Part shown: positions 1 to 8,915 of the stretch, in pieces
How the letters are laid out: each line of letters opens with the position of its first letter
How positions within the stretch are numbered: position 1 is the stretch's first letter
Source of the DNA: Cryptosporangium aurantiacum
GTDB taxonomy: Bacteria; Actinomycetota; Actinomycetes; Mycobacteriales; Cryptosporangiaceae
DNA: 64,000 nt
Assembly: GCF_900143005.1 (NCBI RefSeq)
Contig: NZ_FRCS01000025.1
Span: 24,534-88,533 of the forward strand
Reading direction: 5' to 3'
Translations under genes and position numbers: made by a program
The notes under the pieces: model-generated
Told to the model about the DNA's origin: nothing
What the model saw: only the letters and a program-made list of their open reading frames with translations
Database searches by the model: none

Positions 1-1
1 G

Positions 2-1126
2 CTGACGACGATCTCGAAGGACAAGGAAGTCGAGGCCGAGAAGCGTGCGATCGCGGACATCATCCGGGAGCGCATCGCGGTCGAGAAGACCGTCGCCCAG
101 CAGGAAGAGGACATCAAGAAGCTGCGCGCGATCGAGGAGGCCGAGCGGCTCCGCCAGACGCTGATCATCCAGGCCGAGGCCGAGGCGCAGGAGAAGCTGG
201 TCAAGGACATCAAGGCTGCGGAGGCTGCCGAGCAGGCCGCGGCACACATCGCCCGCGAGCAGCTGGTGCTGGCCGAGTCCCGGCAGCAGGCCGCCGAGCT
301 CGACGCGAACGCGAAGATCCGCCTGGCCGAGGCCACCAAGGCCGAGGCCGCGGCGGCTGGACTGGCCGCCGTACAGGTGCGCGAGGCCGAGGCGGACGCG
401 ATCGAGAAGGGCGGTCTCGCCGAGGCCGTCGCCGAGCGGGAGAAGGGCCTGGCCGCGGCGCTGGTCGCCAAGGAGAAGGGCCTGGCCGAAGCCGCCATCG
501 CGAAGGAGAAGGGTCACGCGGAGGCGTCGGCCGCCAAGGAGAAGGGTCTGGCCGAGGCCGAGAGCCTGCGCGAGAAGCTGAAGGGCGAGGCCGAGGGTCT
601 CACCGAGAAGGCCGCCGCGATGGCCGCGCTCGACGAGTCCACCCGCGAGCACGAGGAGTACCGCCTCCGGCTGGAGATGCAGAAGGAGATCCAGCTGGCG
701 AACATCGACGTCCAGCGTCAGGTCGCCGAGGCACAGGCCACGGTGCTCGCCACCGGGCTGGAGCAGGCCAACATCGACATCGTCGGCGGCGACACGGTGT
801 TCTTCGACCGGCTGATGGGCTCGATCGCGCTCGGTAAGGGCGTCGACGGGTTCGTCCAGCACTCGGACGTGGCCAGCAAGCTGACCCAGCCGTGGCTGGA
901 CGGCACCGCGAGCTTCACCGACGACCTGGGCCGGATCCTCGGAGCGGTCGACACCGCCGACATCCGGAACCTGACGATCTCGGCGCTGCTGATGAAGCTG
1001 ATCAAGGCGAACGGCCCGGACAGCGCGAAGCTCGGTGAGCTGCTCGGCTCCGCGCGCCAGCTCGGCATCGCCGACACCCCGCTGGCCCAGCTGACCGCGC
1101 TGAACGGCGCGACGGCGAAGGCGTGA
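2..1126 (+). CDS. Flotillin-like (SPFH family) protein, 5' truncated
   Basis: This is the C-terminal part of a flotillin/band-7 type membrane scaffold protein; the reading frame is open from base 2, so the start and the SPFH domain lie outside the window. The visible 374 residues begin with a long charged coiled coil. It is rich in Ala-Glu-Lys and includes repeated AKEKGLAEA-type heptad-like units around bases 400-600, as in flotillin tails. A more globular C-terminal region follows. Flotillins form membrane microdomain scaffolds. The stop codon overlaps the GTG start of the AAA ATPase gene by four bases (GTGA, 1123-1126), so the two genes are translationally coupled. Flotillin next to a large DUF3686-type ATPase is, from memory, a recurring pair, which supports the call. 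The family assignment rests on the tail only. Confidence 0.8.
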   Translation: MTTISKDKEVEAEKRAIADIIRERIAVEKTVAQQEEDIKKLRAIEEAERLRQTLIIQAEAEAQEKLVKDIKAAEAAEQAAAHIAREQLVLAESRQQAAELDANAKIRLAEATKAEAAAAGLAAVQVREAEADAIEKGGLAEAVAEREKGLAAALVAKEKGLAEAAIAKEKGHAEASAAKEKGLAEAESLREKLKGEAEGLTEKAAAMAALDESTREHEEYRLRLEMQKEIQLANIDVQRQVAEAQATVLATGLEQANIDIVGGDTVFFDRLMGSIALGKGVDGFVQHSDVASKLTQPWLDGTASFTDDLGRILGAVDTADIRNLTISALLMKLIKANGPDSAKLGELLGSARQLGIADTPLAQLTALNGATAKA

Positions 1127-4100
1127 CCGAGGTTCTGCCCGAGCCCGCCGGCGGCACGTCCGCCGGCGGGCCGGCTCCCGAAGCACCCGCACCCGGGCTG
1201 GACGTCGGGACGTACGAGGTCTTGCGTAACCGGCTGGCCGCGCAGGCGACGGAGCTGGCCGGGCACGCCGAGGCGCTCAACGACCGCCGGCTGGAGGTGT
1301 TCGGCGGCACCGAGCTCCGGCTGACCGGTACCGCCCAGATCCGCACCCAGCACAACTGCGTGCCGCGGGACATCGCGTCGGTCGGCGACCGGCTGCTCTT
1401 CGGTTACAACGCCTACCTGGGCATGAAGCCGGAGACGACGGTCGAGGACGTGTTCTCGGTGCACCGGCTGGTGCGGGACGAGGACCGGATCGCGTTCGAG
1501 GAGCTCGAACACGATCCCCTGCTCACGGACGGCCAGTTCGGCAAGGATCTCGGCGAGCAGTACCGGTACTACCGGGAGAGCACGCTGCTGCAGCTGCGGC
1601 GGCTCGACCCGCTGCTGCTCGCGGTGTTCCGGACCAGCCCGCGTGCCGACGACAACCGGGTGCTGCGGTGGCGCCTGGAGCTGGATGGCACCGCGCAGTA
1701 CGTCGACAACAAGGGCGAGCGGGACCACGTCCTCCCGGCACCGCACGACTTCACCTGGACCGAAACCACCCGCAAGGACCACGTCCTCGGCAGGCACCCG
1801 CACATCTCGATCGAGGGTGAGGTGTTCGTCGAGACGATCGGCGGCGACCTCACGATCAAGGTCGAGAACAACACCGAGTCCGGCGAGGGCATCTATACCG
1901 AGCCGGTCGTCGAGCCGCTGCAGAGCCTCGCCGACGCCGACGTCGGCTACGCCCGGCTCGGGCCGCTGATCCTGCTGCGGATCCGTCCGTACAAAGAGGA
2001 CGCCTGGCGCTACCTGATCTTCAACACGCTCACCCGGGACGTGCTGCGTCTCGACGGCATCGGGCAGGCCTGCCAGCGCCTGCCCGAGGACCAGGGCCTC
2101 ATCGTGCCCGGCGGGTATTACCTCGCGACCGGCGTCCACCGGGTGTTCGACGCGGACACCACCGGGCTCGAGTTCGAGCGGGTCGTCCGGTCGACCAACG
2201 GCGAGGACGTCCTCTACGTCTTCCACGACCGGAACGACGGCCGCTACCTGCTGCTGCCGTACAACGTCATCCGCAAGGAGATCGCGAACCCGATCGCCTG
2301 CCACGGGTACGCGTTCTACGACGACGGCACGATGGTCGTGCTGCGGGCCACGTCGTCCGAGCCGAGCCGCATCCACCACCTGCAGGTCTGGCAGACGCCG
2401 TACGTGTCCGACGCGTACGCGGCGGCGCAGCCGGTGGGCACCGGGCCGCTGGAGCGGATCGGCAACGCCGACCTGGTCCGGGGCATCTCGGACCTGCTGT
2501 CGGTCGCCAGGATGGCCGAGGAGACGACGCCGACCTCGGCCGCGTTCGACGCGCTGATCGGGGCGTGCCGCCGGGCCGTCGACCGCTACCACTGGCTGGG
2601 CGAGAACGGGCTGGAGGCGCCGCTCGCCCAGTTGCGGCGCACGGCCGAGCAGGTGCGCGAAGAGTTCGAGAAGGTCCAGAGCCTCCGGGCGCTGGCGAAC
2701 GAAGCGCTCGAGGCCGCCGAGAGCGAGCTCGGCACGCTGATCCGCGGCGCCCGCACCGAGACGCCGGCCACCGCCGACGCGTGGGCCGCACAGCTCGCGT
2801 CCCTGCGTCGGGCGCAGGGACGCGTGGTCGGGCTGCGCGAGGTCCGGTACATCGATCAGGCCGCGCTCGACGCGCTCGCCGGGGAACTGACCGACGAACT
2901 GGCGACCGCCGGTCGGCGGGCGGTCGAGTTCCTGCGTGGTGACGGCGCGTTCGACAGCTACGAACAACAAGCCCAACAGCTCACTGCGGACGCCGAAGCG
3001 ATCGCGTCCGTGGCCGAGGCGACGCCGCTCGCCGAGCGGCTCGACCAGCAGTCCGACGGACTCGCGGTGGTCACCGAGGTCCTCACCTCGCTGGACATCG
3101 AGGACGCGAACGTCCGCACCGAGCTGCTCGCCCGGATCGGAAACGTGCTCGGCAGCATCAACCGGGCCCGCGCCACGCTCGACGCCCGGCGCCGCGAGCT
3201 GCTGGCGGTGGAAGGGCGGGCCCAGTTCGCGGCCGAGTTCGCGCTGCTCGGGCAGGCCGTGACCGGCGCGCTGGCGGTGGCGGACTCACCCGAGGCCTGC
3301 GACGAGCAGCTCGCGAAGCTGATGGCCCAGGTCGAAGGGCTCGAATCCCGGTTCGGGCACTTCGACGAGTTCCTCGGGTCGCTCGCCGAGAAGCGCGAGG
3401 ACGTCTACGAGGCGTTCTCCGCCCGCAAGCAGGCGCTGCTCGACGACCGGCAGCGGCGGGCGAACCGGCTGGCGCAGTCGGCGGACCGCATCCTCGGCAG
3501 CGTGCAGCGCCGCGCCACGACGCTGGCCACGCTCGAGGACGTCAACACGTACTTCGCGACCGACCCGATGGTCGGCACGCTCCGGGGCCTGATCGGCGAG
3601 CTGCGGACGCTCGGCGACCCGATCCGCGCCGAGGAGTTCGAGCGGCGCCTGGCGACCGCGCGCCAGGAGGCCGGCCGGTCGCTCCGGGACCGCACCGACC
3701 TCTACGACGGCGACACGATCCGGCTGGGTCGGCACCGGTTCGCGGTGAACACCCAACCGGCCGAGCTGACGCTGGTGCCGCACGAGGGCCGGCCGATGTT
3801 CGCGATCACCGGCACCGACTACCGGGCGCCGGTCACCGACCCGACGTTCGCCGCGACCGCGGAGTTCTGGGACCAGCCGCTGGTCTCCGAGGACGCGACG
3901 CTCAGCCGGGTCGAGTACCTCGCGGGCTCGTTGCTGCTCGACGGGGTTCGCGACCCGGCGAAGGTGCAGGCCGCGGCGGCCGAGCGGTACGAGGAGGGGT
4001 ACGAGCGCGGCGTCCACGACCAGGACGCCGCGGCCGTGCTCCGGACGCTGGTCGAGCTGTACGACGGCGCCGGGCTGCTCCGGTACCCGCCGGCGGCGCG

Positions 4101-5967
4101 GGCGGCTGCGCAGCTGTTCTGGGCCTACCGTGCGCAGGACCGCGGGCAGTGGGAGGTCCGCGCTCGTTCGCTGACCCGCGCTCGGGAGATCTTCGGCACG
4201 GCCGAGGGCCTCGACGCGCTGACCGCCGACCTGGCTGCCGAGATGACCGACGCCGACCAGCCGCTGCTCGCCGCCGAGTATCTGATCGCTGAGCTGGCGA
4301 ACGAACCGTTCGGGTTCGTCACCGGGCCGACGGCTGCGGCGCTGGTGGCCGGATTCGAGCGGAAGCTGGGCCCGGAGGCGTCCGCGTTCGACGAGGACCT
4401 GAAGGCTCTCGGCGACGACCTGCCCGGCCGGTACCAACTCGCCCACGCGTGGCTGTCGGCGTACGCCGGGGAGGCCACCGGCGAGGACCTCGACGAGGCG
4501 GTCGCGTTGCTGCTCATCGGCGACGACGTCCCCCGGCGGGCGTCGGACGCCGTGGTCGAGGCGACCGTCGACGGGCTGCTGTCCGCGCATCCCCGCATCG
4601 AGGGGCGGACGCTGCGGGTGCGGCTGGACGACCTGCTCGCGCGGGTGCGCCGCTTCGCCGACGTCCGGGTGCCCGCGTTCCGGGCGTACCAGAAGCAGCG
4701 CAACGCGGTCGTGGCCGCGGAGCGTGACCGGCTGCGGCTGGACGAGCTGAAGGCGGGCGTGCTCAGCTCGTTCGTCCGCAACCAGCTGGTCGACCAGGTC
4801 TTCCTGCCGCTGATCGGCGACAACCTGGCCAAGCAGCTCGGCACGGTCGGCCCGGACTCGCGGACCGACCAGATGGGTCTGCTGCTCCTGCTCTCCCCAC
4901 CCGGCTACGGCAAGACGACGCTGATGGAGTACGTGGCTTCGCGGCTCGGTCTGGTGTTCGTGAAGATCAACGGCCCGGCGCTGGGCCACGACGTGACGTC
5001 GCTGGACCCGGAGCAGGCGCCGAACGCGGCCGCCCGGCGGGAGGTCGAGAAGATCTCGTTCGCGCTGGAGCTCGGGAACAACACGCTGCTCTACCTGGAC
5101 GACATCCAGCACACGTCGCCCGAACTGCTGCAGAAGTTCATCTCGCTCTGCGACGCCACCCGCCGGATGGACGGCGTCTGGAACGGCGAGACGAGAACGT
5201 ACGACCTGCGCGGCAAGCGGTTCGCGGTCTGCATGGCCGGTAACCCGTACACCGAGTCGGGGCAGCGGTTCCAGGTACCGGACATGCTGGCGAACCGCGC
5301 CGACGTCTGGAACCTCGGTGACGTGCTCTCCGGGCGCGAGGAGCAGTTCGCGCTGAGCTTCCTGGAGAACTCGCTGACGTCGAACCCGGTGCTGGCACCG
5401 CTCTCGACCGGCGCGCCCTCCGACGTGGAGCTGCTGGTGCGGCTCGCGCGCGGTGACGCGACCGTGCGCCCGGATCAGCTGGAGAAGGCGTACTCGTCGG
5501 TGGAGTTGGACCAGATCCTCGGGGTGCTGCGGCACCTGCTGCGGGTCCAGCGGGTCGTATTGGCGAACAACGAGGCATACATCGCGTCGGCGGCCCAGGC
5601 CGACGCGTCCCGCACCGAACCGCCGTACCGGCTCCAGGGCTCGTACCGGAACATGAACAAAATGGCGCAGCGGGTGCTGCCGGTGATGAACGAGGCCGAG
5701 CTCGAAGCCGTGATCGACGACCACTACGTCGGCGAGGCGCAGACGCTGGCCGCGGACGCCGAGGCGAACCTGCTGAAGCTGGCCGAATTGCGGGGCAAGC
5801 TCACCCCGGAGGCCGCCGCGCGCTGGGAGGCTGTCAAGGAGGGGTACCTACGCGAGCGCGCGCTCGGCGGGACGGACGATCCGCTCGGGCGCGCGGTCGG
5901 TGCGGTCGGCCTGCTCGCCGACCGCGTCCGCGACGTCGAACAAGCGATCACCCGCTTGCACCGCTGA
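1123..5967 (+). CDS. Large AAA ATPase, DUF3686 ('DNA repair ATPase') family
   Basis: A 1614-residue protein. The first ~450 residues look like the DUF3686 region, the middle is a long helical, coiled-coil-rich segment (~480-900), and a AAA+ module lies near the C-terminus. Walker A GYGKTT is at residues 1261-1266 and the Walker B stretch LLYLDD at 1322-1327. Arg-rich helices that could hold the arginine finger follow. The annotation 'DNA repair ATPase' for this family is a database name; I know of no firm biochemical proof, and its coupling to a flotillin argues for a membrane-associated role. The GTG start overlaps the flotillin stop. The next gene follows after 12 bases, so the three probably form one transcript. 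The opposite strand also has very long open frames here, but these are GC-bias shadows. Confidence 0.82.
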   Translation: MTEVLPEPAGGTSAGGPAPEAPAPGLDVGTYEVLRNRLAAQATELAGHAEALNDRRLEVFGGTELRLTGTAQIRTQHNCVPRDIASVGDRLLFGYNAYLGMKPETTVEDVFSVHRLVRDEDRIAFEELEHDPLLTDGQFGKDLGEQYRYYRESTLLQLRRLDPLLLAVFRTSPRADDNRVLRWRLELDGTAQYVDNKGERDHVLPAPHDFTWTETTRKDHVLGRHPHISIEGEVFVETIGGDLTIKVENNTESGEGIYTEPVVEPLQSLADADVGYARLGPLILLRIRPYKEDAWRYLIFNTLTRDVLRLDGIGQACQRLPEDQGLIVPGGYYLATGVHRVFDADTTGLEFERVVRSTNGEDVLYVFHDRNDGRYLLLPYNVIRKEIANPIACHGYAFYDDGTMVVLRATSSEPSRIHHLQVWQTPYVSDAYAAAQPVGTGPLERIGNADLVRGISDLLSVARMAEETTPTSAAFDALIGACRRAVDRYHWLGENGLEAPLAQLRRTAEQVREEFEKVQSLRALANEALEAAESELGTLIRGARTETPATADAWAAQLASLRRAQGRVVGLREVRYIDQAALDALAGELTDELATAGRRAVEFLRGDGAFDSYEQQAQQLTADAEAIASVAEATPLAERLDQQSDGLAVVTEVLTSLDIEDANVRTELLARIGNVLGSINRARATLDARRRELLAVEGRAQFAAEFALLGQAVTGALAVADSPEACDEQLAKLMAQVEGLESRFGHFDEFLGSLAEKREDVYEAFSARKQALLDDRQRRANRLAQSADRILGSVQRRATTLATLEDVNTYFATDPMVGTLRGLIGELRTLGDPIRAEEFERRLATARQEAGRSLRDRTDLYDGDTIRLGRHRFAVNTQPAELTLVPHEGRPMFAITGTDYRAPVTDPTFAATAEFWDQPLVSEDATLSRVEYLAGSLLLDGVRDPAKVQAAAAERYEEGYERGVHDQDAAAVLRTLVELYDGAGLLRYPPAARAAAQLFWAYRAQDRGQWEVRARSLTRAREIFGTAEGLDALTADLAAEMTDADQPLLAAEYLIAELANEPFGFVTGPTAAALVAGFERKLGPEASAFDEDLKALGDDLPGRYQLAHAWLSAYAGEATGEDLDEAVALLLIGDDVPRRASDAVVEATVDGLLSAHPRIEGRTLRVRLDDLLARVRRFADVRVPAFRAYQKQRNAVVAAERDRLRLDELKAGVLSSFVRNQLVDQVFLPLIGDNLAKQLGTVGPDSRTDQMGLLLLLSPPGYGKTTLMEYVASRLGLVFVKINGPALGHDVTSLDPEQAPNAAARREVEKISFALELGNNTLLYLDDIQHTSPELLQKFISLCDATRRMDGVWNGETRTYDLRGKRFAVCMAGNPYTESGQRFQVPDMLANRADVWNLGDVLSGREEQFALSFLENSLTSNPVLAPLSTGAPSDVELLVRLARGDATVRPDQLEKAYSSVELDQILGVLRHLLRVQRVVLANNEAYIASAAQADASRTEPPYRLQGSYRNMNKMAQRVLPVMNEAELEAVIDDHYVGEAQTLAADAEANLLKLAELRGKLTPEAAARWEAVKEGYLRERALGGTDDPLGRAVGAVGLLADRVRDVEQAITRLHR

Positions 5968-5979
5968 CCAGGAGGAATC

Positions 5980-7125
5980 TTGGCGCCTGACCGGGCTCCG
6001 CGGCGACGCTGGAGCCCGGTTGCGCGCCGACGGGTTCGGCTGCTCGCTGTTGTGCTCGGGGTGGCGATCCTGCTGGGGCCGGAGCTTCGGCCCAAGGTCG
6101 GGCCGGAGATCGTTCAGGGCGACGAACGAGTGCGGCGGACGATGGGCGCTTGGCTTCCGTACTGGAACACGCAGGCCGCCTACCGGACCGTGCTGCGCAA
6201 CGCGGACCTGTTCGAGTACGCGAGCCCGTTCTGGTACCAGACCCGCGGTGTCACCACGATCCGGCCGCGCCGGGGTGCGGGCAATGGTGATGTCGTCAGC
6301 GGGCTGCGCCGGGAGGGTCTGGCCGTCCTGCCGACCGTGACGCTCGGCCTCAACACGACGCAGTGGGTGACCGCGATGCGTCCGGCCGCGAACCGGCGCG
6401 CGCACGTCTCGACGCTGATGCGGCTGGCGAGCCGCTACGACGGGCTCGACCTGGACTACGAGTCGTTCACCAAGACGTCCGACGCCCGGGTCGCGAACCA
6501 GGTCCGGTTCACGTTCACCGACATCGCGCGGGACCTCTGCACGCGGCTCCACGCGGTGAAGAAGCGCTGCACGATCACGGTGATGGCGCGCACCAGGCCG
6601 GCGCCCGCGAAGTTTCGCGGCCCGTACGCGGCCTGGGTCTACGACTATCCGACGCTGCTGGAGTTCACCGACCGGCTCCGCGTGATGGCGTACCACGAGC
6701 ACGGCGCCGGAAGCCGTCCCGGACCGATCGCCGGCACCACTTGGGTGCGTCGGGTCGTCCGGTACGCCACCGAGGCGGCCGACCGGGTGGGGGCTCCGCG
6801 GTCACGAGTGGAGATCGCGCTGCCCGCCTATGGGTTCGACTGGCCACTCCCCCGCGGACGTGGCAAGAGCCGGACGACCGCTCAGATGGAGGCGCTCCGG
6901 ACCCGGCTCGGTGCGGAACGGACGTGGGATCCGGTGGCCGAGGAGTACTCGTTCCGGTACGTCCAGAACGGCGTCGAGCGGGTCGCCTGGTACCCGGAGG
7001 CGCGGTCCACCCAGCACAAACTCGACGTCATTCAGCAGGCCGGTGCGCGGTACGGGCTCTGGTACCCGGGCGGTGAGGATCCGGCCGTCTGGGACGACGC
7101 TTTCCGGCCCGCTTCTACTTGGTGA
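5980..7125 (+). CDS. Exported or membrane-anchored GH18 glycoside hydrolase (YaaH-like)
   Basis: A 381-residue GH18-fold protein. It has an N-terminal basic stretch and a hydrophobic anchor (about residues 16-30), and then a TIM-barrel sequence. The GH18 catalytic motif DxxDxDxE is intact in YDGLDLDYESF (about residues 162-172), and the typical strand containing MAYHEH is present. The closest relatives I recognise are the YaaH/spore-cortex type hydrolases that act on GlcNAc-containing polymers such as peptidoglycan or chitin oligomers. The TTG start at 5980 is chosen because AGGAGG (5970-5975) precedes it by four bases. It follows the ATPase gene by 12 bases and overlaps the end of the convergent DedA gene by 11 bases. 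Confidence 0.8.
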   Translation: MAPDRAPRRRWSPVARRRVRLLAVVLGVAILLGPELRPKVGPEIVQGDERVRRTMGAWLPYWNTQAAYRTVLRNADLFEYASPFWYQTRGVTTIRPRRGAGNGDVVSGLRREGLAVLPTVTLGLNTTQWVTAMRPAANRRAHVSTLMRLASRYDGLDLDYESFTKTSDARVANQVRFTFTDIARDLCTRLHAVKKRCTITVMARTRPAPAKFRGPYAAWVYDYPTLLEFTDRLRVMAYHEHGAGSRPGPIAGTTWVRRVVRYATEAADRVGAPRSRVEIALPAYGFDWPLPRGRGKSRTTAQMEALRTRLGAERTWDPVAEEYSFRYVQNGVERVAWYPEARSTQHKLDVIQQAGARYGLWYPGGEDPAVWDDAFRPASTW

Positions 7126-7756
7126 GCTCAGCAGCGGGTTCTTCAGCCGGGCGTCCGCGCCGGCGTAGCGTCCGAATGGCCCAGAGCAGCAGGACAACGG
7201 CGAGAAGCCCGACGATCACGTAACCACCGGTGCTGAGCACGCCCTCGATCCTGCGGGCCGCCGAACCCAGCGCGGCACCCAGGCTGATGTGCAGCAGCGA
7301 CCAACAGGTGGCGCCGAGCACCGCGGCGGGGAAGAAGCGGTACGGCGCGAGGCCCGCGCTGCCGGCCGCGGCCGGGGTGAGGGCGCGGACCGCAGGCAGG
7401 AACCGGACGAAGAACACCGCCCAGGCGCCGCGGCGCTGGAGTGTGTCGGCGGCGCGGTCCCAGAGCGTCGCGCCGTAACGGCGGACCATCCGGGTCTCGC
7501 GGAGGCGCGGGCCGTAGCGGCGGCCGATGAGGTAGCCGATCGAATCGCCGAGTACCGCACAGGCAGTGACCACCGCCCAGAGGGCCAGGAAACGCGGTGC
7601 GGTGGTGGCCGTGGTCGAGGCCACGAGCAGGCTCGACTCGCCGGGGACGACGAGGCCGAGGCCGATCGTGCACTCGCCGAGCACCAGAAGGCCGGCCACG
7701 GCGATGACCGCCGGGGGCGGTAACGCCTGCAACCAGTCCAGTACGTCACCCAGCAT
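7115..7756 (-). CDS. DedA family membrane protein
   Basis: A 213-residue polytopic protein with the DedA (SNARE-associated, PF09335) pattern. It has an N-terminal hydrophobic helix with GECTIGLGLVVPGES (the conserved E...PGE region), then the G-D-x-x-GY-x-x-GR motif (LGDSIGYLIGRRYG). RFLPAVRALTPAAAG, the arginine/proline motif of DedA proteins, lies further on, and a hydrophobic tail ends in a basic cytoplasmic end. DedA proteins are linked to lipid-carrier (undecaprenyl phosphate) or phospholipid translocation and membrane homeostasis. The gene is convergent with the GH18 gene, which it overlaps by 11 bases, and divergent from the esterase at 7881. Confidence 0.88.
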   Translation of the reverse strand: MLGDVLDWLQALPPPAVIAVAGLLVLGECTIGLGLVVPGESSLLVASTTATTAPRFLALWAVVTACAVLGDSIGYLIGRRYGPRLRETRMVRRYGATLWDRAADTLQRRGAWAVFFVRFLPAVRALTPAAAGSAGLAPYRFFPAAVLGATCWSLLHISLGAALGSAARRIEGVLSTGGYVIVGLLAVVLLLWAIRTLRRRGRPAEEPAAELTK

Positions 7757-7880
7757 GTGCGTTCCTCTCGACCCGGACGCGTTCGTGTCGTAACGGACGC
7801 TAGGTCGAGCCTGACAGCCGAAAAACGACCTTTCGTCAGGGACGAACCCCTACTTTGGCTGGGAGTGATTGGCTGGTGGC

Positions 7881-8909
7881 ATGCTGCCCTGGGATGCCGA
7901 ATTGGCCGGTGAACTCAATCGGGACACGATCGACTCGACGCTGCTACGGGACAACCCCCTAGGGGATCCCCACGAACGCCCGATCTGGGTCTACACGCCG
8001 CCGGGCTACGAGGACGACCCGGAGAGCCGGTGGCCGAGCGTCTACGTGATCCAGGGGTACACCGGTCACCTGAGCATGTGGGCGAACCGGGCGCCCTTCC
8101 GCCAGCCGTTCCCGGAGACCGCCGATGCGGTGTTCGCGTCCGGGGAGGCGCCCGGGTGCATCGTCGTGTACGTCGACGCGTGGACGCTGTACGGCGGCTC
8201 GCAGTTCGTCGACTCGCCGGGCACCGGGAGGTACCACTCGTACCTGTGCGACGAGGTCGTGCCGTGGGTCGATGCCCGGTACCGGACGCTGGATCGGCCG
8301 GAGTCGCGGGCGATCGCGGGCAAGTCGTCCGGTGGGTTCGGCGCGATGATCACGCCGATGCTGCGGCCGGATCTGTTCGGTGCGCTGGCGACGCACGCCG
8401 GGGATTCGCTGTACGAGTACTGCTACCTGCCGGAGTTCGCGAAGGCGGCGCGGTACCTCCGGGAGTACGGTGGTGACATTCTGCGCTGGTGGGACGAGTT
8501 TCGGCTGCGGCCCTCGTTCACCAAAGAAGCGGACAACACGCTGCTGATCCTGCTGGGCTGTAGCGCGTGCTTCTCCGCCGACGACGACACCACCGTCCGG
8601 CTGCCGTTCGACCCGGTGACCGGTGAACTCGTCCCCGAACGCTGGCAGCGGTGGCTCGACTGGGACCCGGTGCGGATGGTCGACAAGCACGCCGACGCGC
8701 TGCGGTCGCAGCAAGCGATCTGGATCGACGCGGGCACGCGGGACGAGTGGTTCCTGGATTTGGGCGCTTCGGCGTTTCACGCCGGGTTGAAGCGGATCGG
8801 TATCCCGGACGAGCGCATCCACTTCGAACTGTTCGACGCCGGGCACGGCGGCATCGACTACCGCTACCCCCAGTCCCTGACCTGGCTAGCCCACCGCCTC
8901 GCCCGCTAG
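7881..8909 (+). CDS. Putative esterase (alpha/beta hydrolase, esterase D / Fes-like)
   Basis: About 342 residues. The sequence shows the 'putative esterase' fold: WVYTPPGY near the N-terminus, VYVIQGYTG, and a nucleophile elbow GKSSGG (around residue 145). Candidate catalytic partners are an acid in DAGTRDEW and a histidine in DAGHGGIDYRYP near the end. No signal peptide is seen, so it is probably cytoplasmic. The substrate is unknown. The start is uncertain: ATG 7881 begins a natural N-terminus (MLPWDAEL), while a TTG at 7869 lies in the same frame but close behind GGGAG (7861-7865). It stands alone between the DedA gene and the leftward polysaccharide operon. Confidence 0.75.
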   Translation: MLPWDAELAGELNRDTIDSTLLRDNPLGDPHERPIWVYTPPGYEDDPESRWPSVYVIQGYTGHLSMWANRAPFRQPFPETADAVFASGEAPGCIVVYVDAWTLYGGSQFVDSPGTGRYHSYLCDEVVPWVDARYRTLDRPESRAIAGKSSGGFGAMITPMLRPDLFGALATHAGDSLYEYCYLPEFAKAARYLREYGGDILRWWDEFRLRPSFTKEADNTLLILLGCSACFSADDDTTVRLPFDPVTGELVPERWQRWLDWDPVRMVDKHADALRSQQAIWIDAGTRDEWFLDLGASAFHAGLKRIGIPDERIHFELFDAGHGGIDYRYPQSLTWLAHRLAR

Positions 8910-8915
8910 CGCTGC

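Noticed and set aside
718..2976. Long minus-strand open frame opposite the ATPase gene (and a similar one at 3286-5724)
   Set aside because: It lies fully opposite a conserved coding gene, gives low-complexity Arg/Pro/Val/Leu-rich peptide without any family motif, and reflects third-position GC bias.
7800..7860. DevR/DosR-like box (ACCTTTCGTC..GGGACG)
   Set aside because: The spacing of the half-sites is off by one base and the symmetry is incomplete.
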